Source of the DNA: Euleptes europaea
Lineage: Eukaryota > Chordata > Lepidosauria > Squamata > Sphaerodactylidae
DNA: 64,000 nucleotides
Assembly: GCF_029931775.1 (NCBI RefSeq)
Contig: NC_079321.1
Location: 77,573,524 to 77,637,523 of the forward strand
Direction of reading: 5' to 3'
The first letter of the stretch is position 1, and the number at the start of each line of letters is the position of its first letter. The notes beneath the pieces are model-generated. The model was not told the origin of the DNA, did not search any database, and saw nothing but the letters and a program-made list of their open reading frames with translations. Positions 45,726-59,117 of this stretch are shown here, piece after piece. The position numbers and the translations under genes were made by a program.

Positions 45726-47289
45726 TGTTGCTGGCATGTGGTCACCGGTATTTATCAGGTCTTGGGGAGTGTTTAAGAGTATTATTTCCTGGGATGTTTT
45801 GGTCAGGCTTAAACCAGCGTTAAAATATGGATCAACAGTTAAGACTAGAATGAGAAGCTATGGAGAGAAGGAAGCTTTGTTTCTTGAAGACTGTTTTGTG
45901 AGTTTTGGGCTCATTTGGATCAGTAAAACCATACTTACACTGTCATGTGACTACAGAACACAGAGGCCTCATCAGATGGTAGCATATATTGTACTTTCAA
46001 AGCTCTGCATGTATGTTTATTAAAAATAGAGCCATCTACTTGTTTTTTTTTTTTTTAAAGAAGCACAACCAATTTTAAAATTCTTGGAAAGCTCTTTGGT
46101 GAAGGGGGCGCGCGATCTCATGGTGTACTGGATATAGCCTATTAGAGATGTGTACATCTGGCTTTTGAAGCAACCATGCAGAACTAGTTTCCTCGGAGTT
46201 TGATCTGGGAGAAAACATAATACATTAGAGCAAATTACAGTGAGTGCACTTCAATAGCAGGTTCCTTGCTACAATTACATAGCCCCCCACCCAAAATATT
46301 AAAGGATTAAATCCTTAAGGCTTTCATACTTTGAATGCTATCAGATAATAGCTTCTGTGTAACTGCACTAACCTCGTGCTCTTGCATTTCACAGATCACA
46401 TCGCTTTTCAACAAGATGGTTTAAGGATGTCAGTGTCAATTAAACAACTTCTCAAACATACACTTCACACTGCAATTGTGTTGGAAAGTGGGCTTCTCAA
46501 CGTCTCGGTTTTTATTTAGGCTGTCTGGAAAGCCATTTTCTTTTCAAGCACATGAGTGACATCTTACCATCCACTTTGTTATGGCACAGTCACCTGTGTT
46601 TCTTAACACGTGTAGACCTGGTAGTTGGTTTATGTCTCTGACATTTTCAGTATTGCGTTTCTACAGCTGTTGCTATGCTTCATGCAGCGCTGCTAAATTT
46701 AAAGCAACCCCCGCTACCTTCCTGCTTCTGAATTTTTGATAAACAACCATCATAGGCTCAAACTTCACATTAAGTAAAATTGTGTGATTATTCCTTACAC
46801 TTTTGGTTTTTTTTTACTCAAAGCATCTTGGGCAGGCTGAAGGCCAAGAGGGAAAGGCTGCTTGATGCTTTCGTTTCCTGCTGTTTTCCCACTCAAAGTC
46901 ACCTTCCTCAAGCTGCTTTTTCATCTATTGTGGTAGTCTGGTGTATGTGGGAAAGATTGAGGCACCCTGCATCTTTCTTCCCACAGGTCAAAAAGTAGAT
47001 TGGGACAAATGAATTCTGAGTTGCTTACTTTAATGATATTGATCACATGGCCAATTCGGCCCTGAACAGTGTCACGTTGAGATCAAAATGAGAAAAAAGA
47101 AAAAGTAACTATCTAACTAGCCCATAAAGAAATTAATATTTTTAAATCTTAATTGTCTGGGAAAGAAATTTGGCAACTGCCAATGTAATATTAAAATCCA
47201 CCCCTGCTAAAATAACCCTCAAATTGTCCAATTTGGAGACAGATTCCTGGATAAAAGGCTTTGTCCATCTGTCTCTAGCCTCGCTGAGC
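45726..47289. other. No gene recognised
   Basis: AT-rich sequence with short spurious frames and a poly-T run at 46041. No recognised repeats. Confidence 0.5.
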
Positions 47290-47450
47290 AAGTCACAGCT
47301 AAACAAAAGAGCAAGAGTCCAGTAGCACCTTAAAGACTAACAAAAATATTTTCTGGCAGGGTATGAGCTTTCGTGAGCCACAGCTCACTTCTTCAGATAC
47401 CCTGCCAGAAAACTCATACCCTGCCAGAAAATATTTTTGTTCTGAGTTGC
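47290..47450 (-). repeat. Interspersed repeat with hammerhead-like core
   Basis: Minus strand: TTTTCTGGCAGGGTATCTGA ... GTTAGTCTTTAAGGTGCTAC, GGACTCTTGCTCTTTTG. A partial direct repeat of TCATACCCTGCCAGAAAA lies at 47413. It is a widely repeated vertebrate sequence by memory; related to 19465-19566. Confidence 0.8.
47355..47406 (-). ncRNA. Hammerhead-like ribozyme core with 10-bp helix I
   Basis: Minus strand: GGCAGGGTAT, CTGAAGA, A, GTGAGC, TGTG, GCTCAC, GAA, AGCT, C, ATACCCTGCC. Helix I is an exact 10-bp pair and helix II is 6 bp. The core matches CUGANGA...GAA with H17=C. Helix III would be the self-complementary AGCU, which could only pair between two molecules. One extra base lies between the core and helix II, so activity is uncertain. 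Confidence 0.5.
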
Positions 47451-48374
47451 AACAGGACTGTTTGGAGCTTCTCTCCCGTCCCTGTAGGCTTTGGGTTTAA
47501 AAACAGCATGCTAGAGAATTGTGTGGCACTCCCCAAAACCTAACTGGAGTTTTAGTGCCTACACAAACATTTTCTAACAATATGTAGATAATATTGTCCT
47601 GAGATGTGACATCTATGCGGATTTTCCAGAAACGATCTCTGAGCAGGACATGGTGACCTGGCACATCCTTCTCATGTTTGTTTTTAAAAACCTATATGGA
47701 TTTTAGAGCCCAGCCTAAAATCATGTGTATTTTTTCTATAGGAATCATATACAAGCAGCACCAATACCAAAGCACTGGGTGAGCAGGCATAAGTAAGAAT
47801 GTCCCTTTCTACATATTACTCTTTATAGGCCAGTAGTCAAAATGATGGGTTCAATTTAGCCAAATTTAAGCATTTTAAGTCCCATTAATTTTAGCTTTAC
47901 ATGCACATGATTGTCTGCAAGCTTGATCCCGGTTTCCCAAACTACCTACAGCTAAACCAAACCCTGGTTATGTCTGAACTGAACCACGGTGTTTAAGAAA
48001 TCATGGTTTCTCACTGTATCTTAATATTTATTTGCAGCCTTGGCATTCCATAGTTGTAGCATGAGAACACTTTCATGGATCAGAAATATTTTGGAAGCAT
48101 AGCAAGTAAATATTGATGCATTAATAACATTTATCTTAATTAGCTCAATCAAATCTGAAAAATGTTTGTATAGAAACAGCTGCATCTTACAACTGTGGAG
48201 GTAGGTCTTGGGCATATGTATATGCCACAAATGAGTATTTGTAAGAATCCTTTTACAGAAGTAATTTGAATGTTTCTTGTAGTCAGTTTTTCTGAATTTC
48301 CTCCAACACTGTAATTGTTTGACCAGATTGAGCTGAATCTAGCCAAACAAATATTTTAAAGTCCCATTAATTTG
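47451..48374. other. No gene recognised
   Basis: AT-rich; nothing supported. Confidence 0.5.
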
Positions 48375-48600
48375 TGGTGTACACCAGCGTGGTGGTTAGA
48401 GTGTCTGACTAGGTAGACCCAGGGTTGAATTCTCACTCAGCCATGGAAGCATGCTGTGGGACCTTGGGCCAGTCACACAGTCTCAGCCAAACCTACCTCA
48501 CAAACTGTTGTGAAGATAAAATGGGGGAGAGGACAATGATTTAACTTGCTTTGAGTCCTCATTGGGAGGAAGGCAACAAAGTAAGATAAACAAATAAGGT
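48375..48600 (+). mobile_element. tRNA-derived CORE-SINE (MIR-like)
   Basis: CAGCGTGGTGGTTAGAGTGT head, CCCAGGGTTGAATTCTCAC B-box region, GGGACCTTGGGCCAGTCACA core, and a tail ending GTAAGATAAACAAATAAG. Confidence 0.8.
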
Positions 48601-49539
48601 GCCCAGGCACCTCAACAATTTGGGACAGGCTCAGAAGTACAGAAGGTCCCATGTTCAATTTTTGGCATCTCCATTTAAAGAAGTTAGATAGTAGGTGATA
48701 TGAAAGATCTCCAACTTAGACCCTGGAGAGCCACTGATGGTCAGAGTAGATGAAACAGAGTTAGAGTTCGATCAACCAATGGTCTGAGTCAGGTGGAGGA
48801 AGCAGGTCTGAAACCGAACCAGGATCGATCACACTGCAGCACATTCTGGGCTTGTTCTACTACTAGTAGTACTAATAATAATACCAGCCTCCAGTATGGG
48901 TAGGAATTTGTATTTTATTACTTTGACAGAAAAGTCAGAGCTTCAAAGTCAGGCTAAGTTGGCTAGCAACTGTTCAATTTCACTATGATGAATTAGAGGG
49001 CCTAAAAGTACTGTGGCGGTATTTGCTTGCTTTTAAAACTATCTGGAAATGAACCATTTACACATGCAAATGTCTTTGGGAAACCGTTTTGCTTCTGTTG
49101 GATCTGAATGCGAGAATCAAATCTTGTCAACATTCAGTAGAAATTCAGCTTGGAAGGAAATGGTCTAACATAGTTTAGAGAACTGGCTCAGATGTGTAAC
49201 TTTTATATTGCCAAGCAGTTAGTTTAAACCATATTTTAAACAAAATCTTCCTCATTGTTTGTACTGCTGCATTCAAGCATGCATTATTGGATCAAAGAAT
49301 CACAACAAACTATCATAAACTGACCTCTGGAAACTCAGAGCTTTTGAAATGCCCAGAGATTTTACACACGAATAACACACATATAAGAATCATCTTAATC
49401 ACAGGTGTCAATTAAAATTAAGCTTTCTTGATTCTGTTGATGAAGCAACAAGAAAGCTGAAGCAGGGAATCCCTGCAGAGATGCACACGTTCCACAAGGT
49501 GACAGTATAGATAGCAACTTATGTTCCCAGCACAATGGA
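48601..49539. other. No gene recognised
   Basis: A (TAGTAGTAC/AATAATAAT) simple stretch near 48860; otherwise unremarkable. Confidence 0.5.
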
Positions 49540-49705
49540 TCTCTTGTGTGTGCAAAGTGCTATCAAGTCACAGCTGACTTACGGCAACTCAGCAGGGTTT
49601 CAAGGCAAGAGACTAACAGAGGTGGTTTGCCGTTGCCTTCCTCTGCATAGTGACTCTGGTATTCCTTGGTGGTCTCCCATCCAAATACTTGCCAGGACCA
49701 ACAAA
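49540..49705 (-). mobile_element. Sauria-type SINE
   Basis: Plus view: TATCAAGTCACAGCTGACTT (BovB-like tail), CAAGGCAAGAGACTAACAGA core, and GGTGGTCTCCCATCCAAATA of the 5S-like head. The head is cut short at about 49700. Confidence 0.8.
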
Positions 49706-50529
49706 GGATCTCTTACCTAGGGCTTTTCCTGACACTGCTGAAACCTCTGGATCTTTTCCTTTTGGTGCTAAAATTACACCTTCCTTAGAGTCAGAAGTGA
49801 TGTTGACGCATTAATTTTAGCACACCCAAGAACTGTGCATGGCATGCCATGGACATAGTCATCTACTCATTTATTTCAGCAGAATTTAACTCTTGTCCAT
49901 GGAGGTCACTGGGGCACCCCAAAATTTGCATTGCTTATTAGTTCAATATCAGATTGATGGTTACAATATCCTTCTAATATTTGAGACCTAAAAATGAGAA
50001 TTTTACCTTTGGTTTTGATTTGACCTGCATAGCCGATCAGATTAATTCATACCCTAATTTTTATTTAGACTGTTATATGTATTTTTGTTTTATTCCCTCA
50101 CCCGTTTTACTAATCAATAAAATACACACATGCTGTCTAACACAATTCCTAAAGACAATCACTTGAAAAACACTGATTAAAATTCTGAAACTGCCAAACT
50201 TGACTCATATTGCCAGTGCTATCTAGTGATTGTTATTAATTTTATGAAACATTGAATCTTTAGAAATGAAAAGTGTTCTATGGAAAAATAAAGCACTGGA
50301 AAATTCTCTGCCCTACATCTCTGGGAGTCACTAGCATGTAATATCAAGTAAACAATATAACATAATAGAAACCCCATCCATGAGCCAAAGGTTCACTTGG
50401 TTCATAAAATACTATAATGAAAATGCAGGACAGACAACAAAATCCCCCCACCCAAAGTCAGTGCTGAACACACGTGTCTTGAGTGACACAGCAGCCTGGT
50501 CACAAACTGAGAAGCTGTCTTGGAATGCC
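49706..50529. other. No gene recognised
   Basis: AT-rich; no supported features. Confidence 0.5.
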
Positions 50530-50672
50530 AAATGGTGTTGGAAAGGGCCATCAAGTCTCAGCTGACTTATGGCAACCCCACAGAGTTTTCAAGGCAAAAC
50601 ACATTTAGAGGTGGTTTGCCTTTGCCTGCCTCCAAGTGGTGACCCCTGGTGGTCTCCCATCCAAGTACTAAA
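50530..50672 (-). mobile_element. Sauria-type SINE
   Basis: Plus view: CATCAAGTCTCAGCTGACTT, ATGGCAACCCCACAG, AGGTGGTTTGCCTTTGCCTG, GGTGGTCTCCCATCCAAGTA. Truncated head. Confidence 0.8.
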
Positions 50673-50736
50673 TTTGGCATTCTCATTTGCCATTTCAAAT
50701 TCATTTTTCAGCATTTGTTTCAGGCCCGCATGGTAC

Positions 50737-51193
50737 TGTCAGATAGGGCTTCTGACAGCTCCGTCCTCAAACAAGATGGTTTCCCCGCAAACAAAATGGA
50801 GTTCTCCGTGCACTCCCCCCCCCATTTTGCACACGAGCTCCAGCCAGAGATTTACAATTGTATTGGGACCCGCCCGTATAAATCTTCGATCTGATATCGG
50901 GTCCCGCGCACAAAGCCGAGAGCTCGGCCATCTCCTCCACTGATCGTTCATAATTGTTTCTGTTTCAGTTTTACTTAAGTCGTTACCGGCAGGAAACAAC
51001 TACATTGTCTTTTTGTTCCTGTAACCCTATTGTATCAGCCCTATAAATGTATCCACACTCCCCATGTCATATATTCCAACCTTGCGCGTCTCTTACTGAA
51101 ATCACTGACTTCTGGAATAAATCTTTGAATCGCTGCTCTGCCTGGATTGAAGGTCTATTGCCTGAAACGCTGTGTATTTGCTGAAGCCTGACA
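50737..51193 (+). mobile_element. Solo LTR, same family as 5461-5924
   Basis: 457 bp, TGTCAG...CTGACA, exact 5-bp duplication GGTAC (50732-50736, 51194-51198). TATAAATG near 51041 and AATAAA near 51116 mark promoter and poly(A) areas. No internal sequence. Fossil. Confidence 0.92.
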
Positions 51194-51375
51194 GGTACCA
51201 TGACATACATTCTTCTTAACATGCAAAGACAGGCAGGAGAAGAGTTGCATTCTTACCATGCACTCCAGTTGTGAAGAGCTGCTTCCATTCCTATTTAAAC
51301 TGCTTCCATTTAAACATTAGGCTGCCCTAGCAGGGGCTGTTTGGAGCTATTTCCTCATCATTGCACAGCTTAATT

Positions 51376-51457
51376 AACAGCCAAATCCTAAACAGAGTTA
51401 CACTCTCCTGATTCCATTGAAGAACATGGTATAACTCTTCTTAGGACTGTACAACGT
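51376..51457. mobile_element. Palindromic MITE (GCAATCCTAA family), partial
   Basis: CCAAATCCTAAACAGAGTTA on the left and CTCTTCTTAGGACTGTAC on the right. Confidence 0.5.
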
Positions 51458-51659
51458 CATATTAGAACAAAACCTCAAGGAGTAAGTTAAACGTTAGTTA
51501 AATAAAATCTTTGCTGGTGGGACACATTAATGAACTTGTTATACACATTAATGAACTTGTTATACAGATGTTATAATCATCTGTATTTCTGATATATGAG
51601 CACATACACTCACAAAGAGTTCAGTTGTCCGCGGATGCGTAATAACTAGAGCTGACACC

Positions 51660-54600
51660 AGAGCTGGGATAATCAAAGGGCCAACTTTATTTTTATTGTT
51701 CAAGAGGGATCTGCAGCGCACACAAGTCAAAAACATCCCCATAACTAACTGCAGTGCGGGCAATTGCCGAGATGCAGAAGAGTCAGGCCTCCTCTTTTTT
51801 GTGCATCACCGATCTTAGGGCGAGACCACCCTGGCTCAGGGCTCAGAGCCATCACGTATGGTACGGCTCATGCTCTTCCTTACCAAGCCTTCTTTAGTGC
51901 TCGAGGGAGGTGTGCCACATCCAATCCCCCAAGCTGCAAGGTCTATAGGTCAACGATAGCAGCACCCCTCAAGGAGTTCCTGTCCAGGTCACTGCCAGGC
52001 CCTGAGCCCCCAGGCCTGGTCTGAGGGTTACTCCTTCATCTTCCAAACTGATGCCTCAGGGTGCTCACAGGAGTTGTACCATGCATCATGAAGCCACTTT
52101 TTCCTGCACTGCTCCTGCCACAGGGGGCGGATTAGCCTAATGCTTGGTCTGCCCCACAGCCCCACTTGCCTTCAAAGGCCGCCAGGAGTCCACACTGCAG
52201 ATCCCCCAAGAAGATGTCATAGCCGACATCTGAAAGGTGGACACCATCAGGCCTGTACTGGTGTGAAAACAATGCTTGATTTCTGGATGAGCAATGTGCA
52301 AACCACCCATGGGAACTACCCCACGTCGTATCTCGCCCTTCACTTTCGCCCTTGCCCTTTCCAAGCGCCCTGGGTTCAATGCGCACTTCCAGACCCGTCG
52401 CTGGGGCATGTCTGACCATACCAACAGTACACCCGGCACCAGGGCCCTCAGGTGTTCAAAGTCCACCAGGGCTTGCCAAACGATGGACCTCCCAGCCCGC
52501 TTTCCCATGTCCTTCTCGCCCAAGTGGATGACGATTACATGGGGTGGGGGAAAAGCCTTCAGGTGGTCGTGGAGGGTTGGCAACAACTGTTCCCACAGCA
52601 TGCCCCTTCTGCCCAGCCATGTAATCAGCATTGTCTCGCTTACACCCAGCTGCGAGCCAAAAACTCCAGTGGCTGCCCTGCGGCCAGCCCAAAACATGAT
52701 GCTGTGGCCACAGACAAGAACCCGCCTCCTCCTGTGATGCCCACTTGTAACAACAAAAAGTCAGCGTGTTGCCGGAGAGGATTCCCACCCCACCCCTATT
52801 TCTTGCAGCTGTGCTACCGATACCATGGGCCTGACATAAGACCTGAAGGCTGCGGAACGCCACCTGCCAACCGACTTGACCATGTCATCACCCTGTCCTA
52901 AGGTGGCTGCTGTGAAGGCTGCCTCTATGCGAAAAAAGTGAGTGCCAAAAAGGTGGGGTGGGGGCTCCCAGACTAGCTAACACATTCTTCCCCACCGCCC
53001 AGAACTGGCACCTGGTAGGCGGCCTGCCATCGGCATGTTGGAACAAAGGCCCGGTCCCCTGGCCCCGCAATGCAACATAGCCCTTCAAGGCCTGCATGGG
53101 GCAAATGGCAACTGCTGCTCATGGGTACAGGTGAAATACCTCTCATCTCCCCTTATGATCAGGCCAGGCTGGCTGCAGCTGCTCCTTCACCCTAAATTCC
53201 TCAAATGCCCAGAAACTCCTGGCATAGCCCCTCTGGGTACGCGGGGCCAAAGATTTGTCTATGGCTCACCAGGCCTCACCCCTCCAAGGCTCCACAGTGC
53301 CATGGGCATCTCCTCCGGTGATTCCTGAGCTAGAGGGCCAGGATCCTGAAGAGCTCTATCTGAAAACGGGATAGCACACCGGCACAATTATTTGTTATTC
53401 CAGGAACATGGCGTGCTGAAAAAAGAATGTTATATTTGAGACACTGGAGTACAAAAGCCCGCACCAGTGACATGACCTTAGGAGATTGGGAGGACAGTGT
53501 GTTAACGATGTGGACCACGGCCCTATTGTCACACCAGAAATGTTCTGAATGATTGGCTAGCGCCTCCGCAACTTTAATTGGACTGGGCACCTTTTGGAGC
53601 AGTGCCTGCGTTGGCTCCCCCACCTCCTTTCTGCCCCAGCCCTGGTCTCTACATCCCTGCCTATGGCTCGCCCCTTGGGGCAGGAAGTGACAGGGTGGGG
53701 GTTCCCCACAGATGGAGCATTCATGCCTGTATCTGCATGGGTGATGATCGCAGTGGCCGGTAGAACTGAACTCCCAGCAAAGCAAGCAGGGTTGAACCAC
53801 CTGGCCCCCTGGGGGCCGGAAGCTTGGGGAGCGATTAATGAGGTGTCCACTGTGTGACCTCTCACCCTGCACTGCCCTTGCAGGCATCATGCACTGCATC
53901 CACAACTCGCCCTGCAGGACGTCCAAGGCGAGGGCTGGGTTACGAGCTGCTCGCGCTCTAAAGTTCTCATCATATTGGAGCCACGCCTGACCCACAAACT
54001 CATTATAAGTGTAATTAATAATATCCAGATACTTGACCAATGCCGAGGCCCTCAACGGCTGCTCACGCACAATCACCCCCATGTAAATGAGGTAACCCGA
54101 CAGCCAGCTGGACCAAGTACGATCCACTTTCTTTCTCCGCAACTTGCCTTCAACCCTGTTCCCTTCTTTGTCCTTCCCTTTTGACTCCTTTTCCCTGTTC
54201 AGCAGTGAGACGAGATCCACATATTCCCTTCTAAGTACTTTATCCCTTGTAGTTTGTGGAAGGTGGCATCCCAATGGCAAACCCATCTCCCCGTGAGCTG
54301 GCAAGGCTCCAGTTCCCACAGCTTGGGTTAACCCATCTGCCATCACCACCTGAGGCAGATCTGGACCCCTTTGTACTGCCATCTGCATTGCCTGAGGACC
54401 CTGCCTGAGTTGGGATGAGGCAGGAGGTGCTGCAGGCGGCTCCCGTACCCTGCGGCTCCCATACCCTGTGCCCCTGGTTCAGGGGCTCGCTGTCCCTGCC
54501 ACACCTGGCTGATCATGGACATTTGCCCATGGGCAGCGGCTGCAGGTTGTTGAGGAACCTGCCCCCCGTGCCCAGACAAGGCAGCCCCTGGGGCCAGCCC

Positions 54601-55200
54601 CAATAGCTGTGGGGCCCCTATTGTCTGCATTGCCTCAACTGTCCGGTAAGGGGGTGGGAAGTCCACTGCCTGAGTGTTAACCAAAGACTCCCCAGTAGGT
54701 TGTGCGGCCACTGAATGTTTGTGAACTAGGGACTCACCTGATTCTGAGGGCCCAGGCGGCGCGCAGCTCTCCAGGATCGTCGCAGGAACGGAATCATTGC
54801 TCTCCAAGGGCTCCCTGGCAGTCCCCTGCACCAGTGCATCCAAACGCCCTGCAATCGCTGACACAAACTGATAGATGGGTTCAAGATCATGTGCCCCCTG
54901 AGGCGCAGCCCCATCCCTGGTGCCCTGACCTCTGCTTGAGAATTAATACGTGCTCTGCGAGTATCATGCACCGTGCTTAGACCACGGGCCCTGGCGCCCT
55001 GTGCCCCGGCTACTGGTTGTGAATTAATGTGCACCCTGTGGGCACCAAGCACATTGCTTGGGCCAGGGGCCCTCCAGGCAGCCGGGCTGGTGGCTTGTTG
55101 CTGCCAGGCAGCCTGGCTAACAGCCTGCCCCTCCTGCACTTTTTGGGTGGGTTACTGGGCCTTTTAGCCTGTGGGCTGTTGGCCCCCTGTGCGCCTCTCT
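51660..55200 (-). mobile_element. Ngaro-like tyrosine-recombinase retrotransposon, broken
   Basis: Minus-strand order: gag-like region with a Cys/His cluster (about 55140-53600), RNase H (about 53580-53330), tyrosine recombinase (about 53330-52890), SGNH-hydrolase-like domain (about 52863-52137), then a 3' region to about 51660. SGNH hydrolase after the recombinase is known for vertebrate Ngaro elements. Several breaks. Gag frame of 352 codons at 54388-53330 makes it a middle-aged copy. Confidence 0.82.
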
Positions 55201-55289
55201 GTCAGGAGCAGGCTTTGAGGACAGCTCATGGCCGCGCTCCCAGATGTTGTTTTGCAACTCTCCAAGGCCAGCTTAGATCACCAATTTAT

Positions 55290-56220
55290 GCCCCATGTTT
55301 TGGCTTCATAGAGTCCTTCTGTGTGGGAACTGCCAATTACTTCTTTCTCCTCCGGGAGGGGGGTTACCTGGGTTACTGGTTCTCTCTTGTTGCTTGTATA
55401 TATGCCTAATGCTTTCTCTTAGCCCTTCACTAGTATCATTCTGAATATTGGCTTCTGTGACCTGTTGTTCTTAATCAATAAAACTGCTTTCGTGGACTTG
55501 CTGTCTGCTGGAATCTGTTTATGGGATTTGACTAGAGCTTACACTCTCTTTGGTCCCATCGCTGGCTGCTGAAACTGTGTTTGCAGCAGCGAATATAGGC
55601 AAAGGAGAAACCAAGGTTAATTGCTTTGGGTAGTAAGACCCTGAAGACACTGGGCTGCCGATTCACAGCCCGTCCTCCCAAACACATGCGGAAAGGATCA
55701 CTGAACCCAGTTAAACAACAAAGGATCCACCGAAACAAAGCAGTTAACACGTTGTCTCCCGGCTCCCCAAAAAGGGATTGTGAGTACAAAGGCGGCTCCA
55801 GCCGCCGCCCCCTTCCTGGTACTTAGCCACGTGGCTTGATTGTGAGTCTCTCCACTCCCGAAGTTGCTGTCTCCTCTGTTCGCTTCCAAAGATGGAGGAA
55901 CTGCTTGACCCAGACCCTATAAACCCCTTCCCTTGGCTTGCCCCTCTTCATACGTCAGGCCTGAGAATGAACAGGGACTGGCTCTCTGTTCCCGTGACCT
56001 GCAGCCAAAATCCACCCCTCCCTTTACTTCTTTGAAGGTGGGATGGGGCGGTCTTGGGTTTGCCATTTGCTTGCCCTTGGCAAGTAGACCCCCAACCTAA
56101 CCCTATTCCCAACTCCTTGAAAAACTGAGGGGCGGGAGTTAAAAATGGTTGGAAAATGGCCTCCATGGTGATGCTCTAGGAATTTCCCCATATCTCTACG
56201 GTCTTTACTAGAACATTATC
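55290..56220. other. Unclassified, possibly LTR-derived
   Basis: AATCAATAAAACTGCTTTCG (about 55473) and CCCTATAAACCCC (about 55915) look like poly(A) and TATA elements of some LTR, but I could not define ends. No gene. Confidence 0.25.
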
Positions 56221-58559
56221 TGAATGTGATGTCACATTGTCCCCAAACTCCCAGGCACTGCCCTCAAAATCTCCTGGCATTTGCTGAGGTAGTGCTGGCA
56301 ACTCGAAGTTCAGTGCAAACCCCAACTTTCCTGTTGACTTCAATATGGAGCAATGTTACTTACACATACAATAACAAAGCCAGCACAATAACAAAGCTCG
56401 CACAGAGTACATGCACTCCTAAGTGCCCTGTAGAGCTATATATTACCTTCTCCAGATCCTAAATGCTTAATAATGGTTTTATGATGCTCGTCTCTGTGTT
56501 AAAGTCATACCTTGTAAAAATATAATTAAGTATCTACTTCACTCTGGGAAGTCTTCTTGTTCAGCCAGTAAACCTATCTAATTGCTTCTAGCCCCAGGCC
56601 TAATGGTTATGTTTCTTATATGTCCTTTAGCTTTCACATCCTTGTCTAAGAACCTCTTTCTGCTACAAACTGTGGACAGGTTCTTCTTCTATGAAAATCA
56701 GTTGTGTGTATCACTTTTAATTTTACCCACAGTATGCCTGTATCCCTAGAGTACTGTGTAGGCATTTATTGCTTCACTCATGGTCTTCCTTTCATTATTA
56801 AAGAAACATTTTTTTAGATTGAAAATAGTACCCTGGTGAATTCTAGCTCTGATATTTAATCACAGGGATTTGCAGCCAGTCACAAATTGATTGAGCTGTG
56901 CTTGGGCTGTATATGATTTCAGCGGCATACCCTGATTAAATTTTAGCATTGCTCAGTCAAGAATGATGTATTCCTTTATACCCCTGTAACACAAGGAAAC
57001 TGGGTGATGGAAAGGCAGTGTAATAGTGCTTTGTAATAATCGAAAGCAATAGACCTTATATTGGAGTTTTTTATTTGCAGTGTATGTTAATTTTGTTTTA
57101 AATCTGGGAAGGAAGACAATTTATTAAGTTTTGAGGGTTGATGACTCCAGCCTTAAAAAACTAATAGCAAAATTCACTTGCTAGTATGTATAAAATCAGT
57201 TGCCAGAGTAGTTGTACACCTCCATTGATGCTTTCAAATGGTACGTTGCCAGGTGCACCTGATTTCAGTGTGACAGCCTTCGAATGGCATCTTCTTCCGA
57301 ACACAGATCAGTGGGGATTTTTTAAAGCACAATAGTAAGTGTAAGCCTCTGTCATGGAATCATGAGCAAAATATACATTGCAACTAGAAGGTAGATCCCA
57401 TTGCTTTTGTGTATCTATTAATCTACTTGCAACGGACTCTTCTTTGTGAGTTTCTTCTCTAGAGACTGATGGTCAAATGGGGACTACGTTAGTCTCTTTA
57501 ATAGATCTGTCACTGCAAAAGAGGATGCAACCGTCACGTGACCCATTCAGCTACTCCCACAGTCCTCTTGTTCATCCTTCTTTCTTTCCTGTTGAGGGCC
57601 AGTTATGAGAATCTTCTTTGCTTTGGCAGATAGGAAGAGAATGTGAGCAACAGGAGAAACAGAGCTTGAGAAGTCATGAATGCATCCACTTTCATAGCCA
57701 CAGACTGATTACAGAGATGGATGTGATTTGTGGGTTGAAAACTTGCAATCATTCTATGCAGGATACACTGCATATATAAGGTTGCCAGCTTTTCAAATGG
57801 CCTATGTAGCAGTACCTTTAGCAGCAGATTCAGTGTGCAGCATTTAGCAGATGACAGTGTTCACCTCCATACCCTAAAAAGTTCCACTGGCTAATTCTTG
57901 CAGTTCTACCCACTTTAACAAGCAGCAACAGGGGCTGGCTGAAAAATTGGCAACCTTTTGAGTATAGGACAAGATGCTGAGTGAAACAGAAGAACACCAC
58001 ACTTATTAGTTTTCTTGAAAGCCTAGATATAAATGACATCCATTATTCTTCTTAGCCTAAAACAAACACTTCCTTGGATTGTTTAGCCATTATTTCATGA
58101 AATTAAAAAACATCAATTCCAAGAACCTAGTGTTATAGGCTTTGACATATGAGAACATATGAACTGTTATATCACTATTGTACATAGACAGAATTTCCCT
58201 ATTTGAGAATCATAACTCTCATAAAAGTCCATTTAGAGGCTTGTCTCCTCTTAGCTAGGCAAAGGAACAAAGGACCCTATTATTCCATTCAAGAATATGG
58301 TCTGTGTCTCCTTTTAGCTTCAGAGAAGCATTTCAAGGGAAAATCTGAGAGAGCTCTCTTTATTATCTGTGATTAATATGCTATTGATTTAGATAGTGGA
58401 GTCGGTCTCTTCAATAATGGCTTTTTTAGTCTGCATCTTCCCAAGGGTTGTTGCAGCATTCCTCATATTGATATTTGGGCTTGTGCACACTTCCACAGCA
58501 TTTTCAGGGGTAATTTTGTGCTGCCCTGCTATCCTTCGGAAGAGCTGATTTAGATGGTC
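56221..58559. other. No gene recognised
   Basis: AT-rich, apparently unique. Nothing supported. Confidence 0.5.
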
Positions 58560-59110
58560 TTCCTTTTTTAAAGTGTGGGCTCTGTGCGTCTGTTGCTAAT
58601 GGCTTGTATTTTTGTTTCACACTGATCAGCAGCCAATTGCACCCGTTGTGCCTCGGCTCTTGGCTGTGCCTTGGCTTCAGGCTCCTGGATGATCAACAGC
58701 ATGGGCAAGTGTCAGATGGAGGTTTTCAAGGAGCCTCTCTTTTAACTTGCCATCTGAAATGCTATACACAATTTTATCCCTCAGCAGGAGGCCTTCGGCA
58801 GCTCCAAATTGATTCTCTTGCTTTATGTGTTAGTTCTGTTATAAAGTTTTCTGTTTCTGCTACCTCATAAAAGTTGTGCTGCTTCCACAATTGGGATCTT
58901 TCAAAAACCGAGTTCTTTTCTTGGTCCTCTGAATGTTTTGAGGTCTTCTGCCAAGGTTTTATTTGCCCAATGTTTCATTCATTATAATTTTACAATGACC
59001 TTCTCTAATACAATGGATCAACTTTAATTTCTTCAGGCTGAGGATTGACCTTGGTGGCTGTTAGGTAGATGTGAAGTTTCTGCTCCCATTTTCTCCAGTT
59101 TTCATTCAGT
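58560..59110 (-). mobile_element. Ty3/Gypsy gag remnant
   Basis: Minus strand: a segment like WEQKLHIYLTATKVN (about 59105-59040) and further on RDKIVYSISDGKLKERLLEN (about 58800-58740). This matches the W...Y...AT and LRDRIVxGIxDxxLRERLL pattern of retrotransposon gag. Broken fossil; no LTRs found. Confidence 0.6.
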
Positions 59111-59117
59111 TTGCCTG

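Noticed and set aside
52140-52901. Plus-strand frames here
   Set aside because: Antisense shadows of the Ngaro SGNH hydrolase region.
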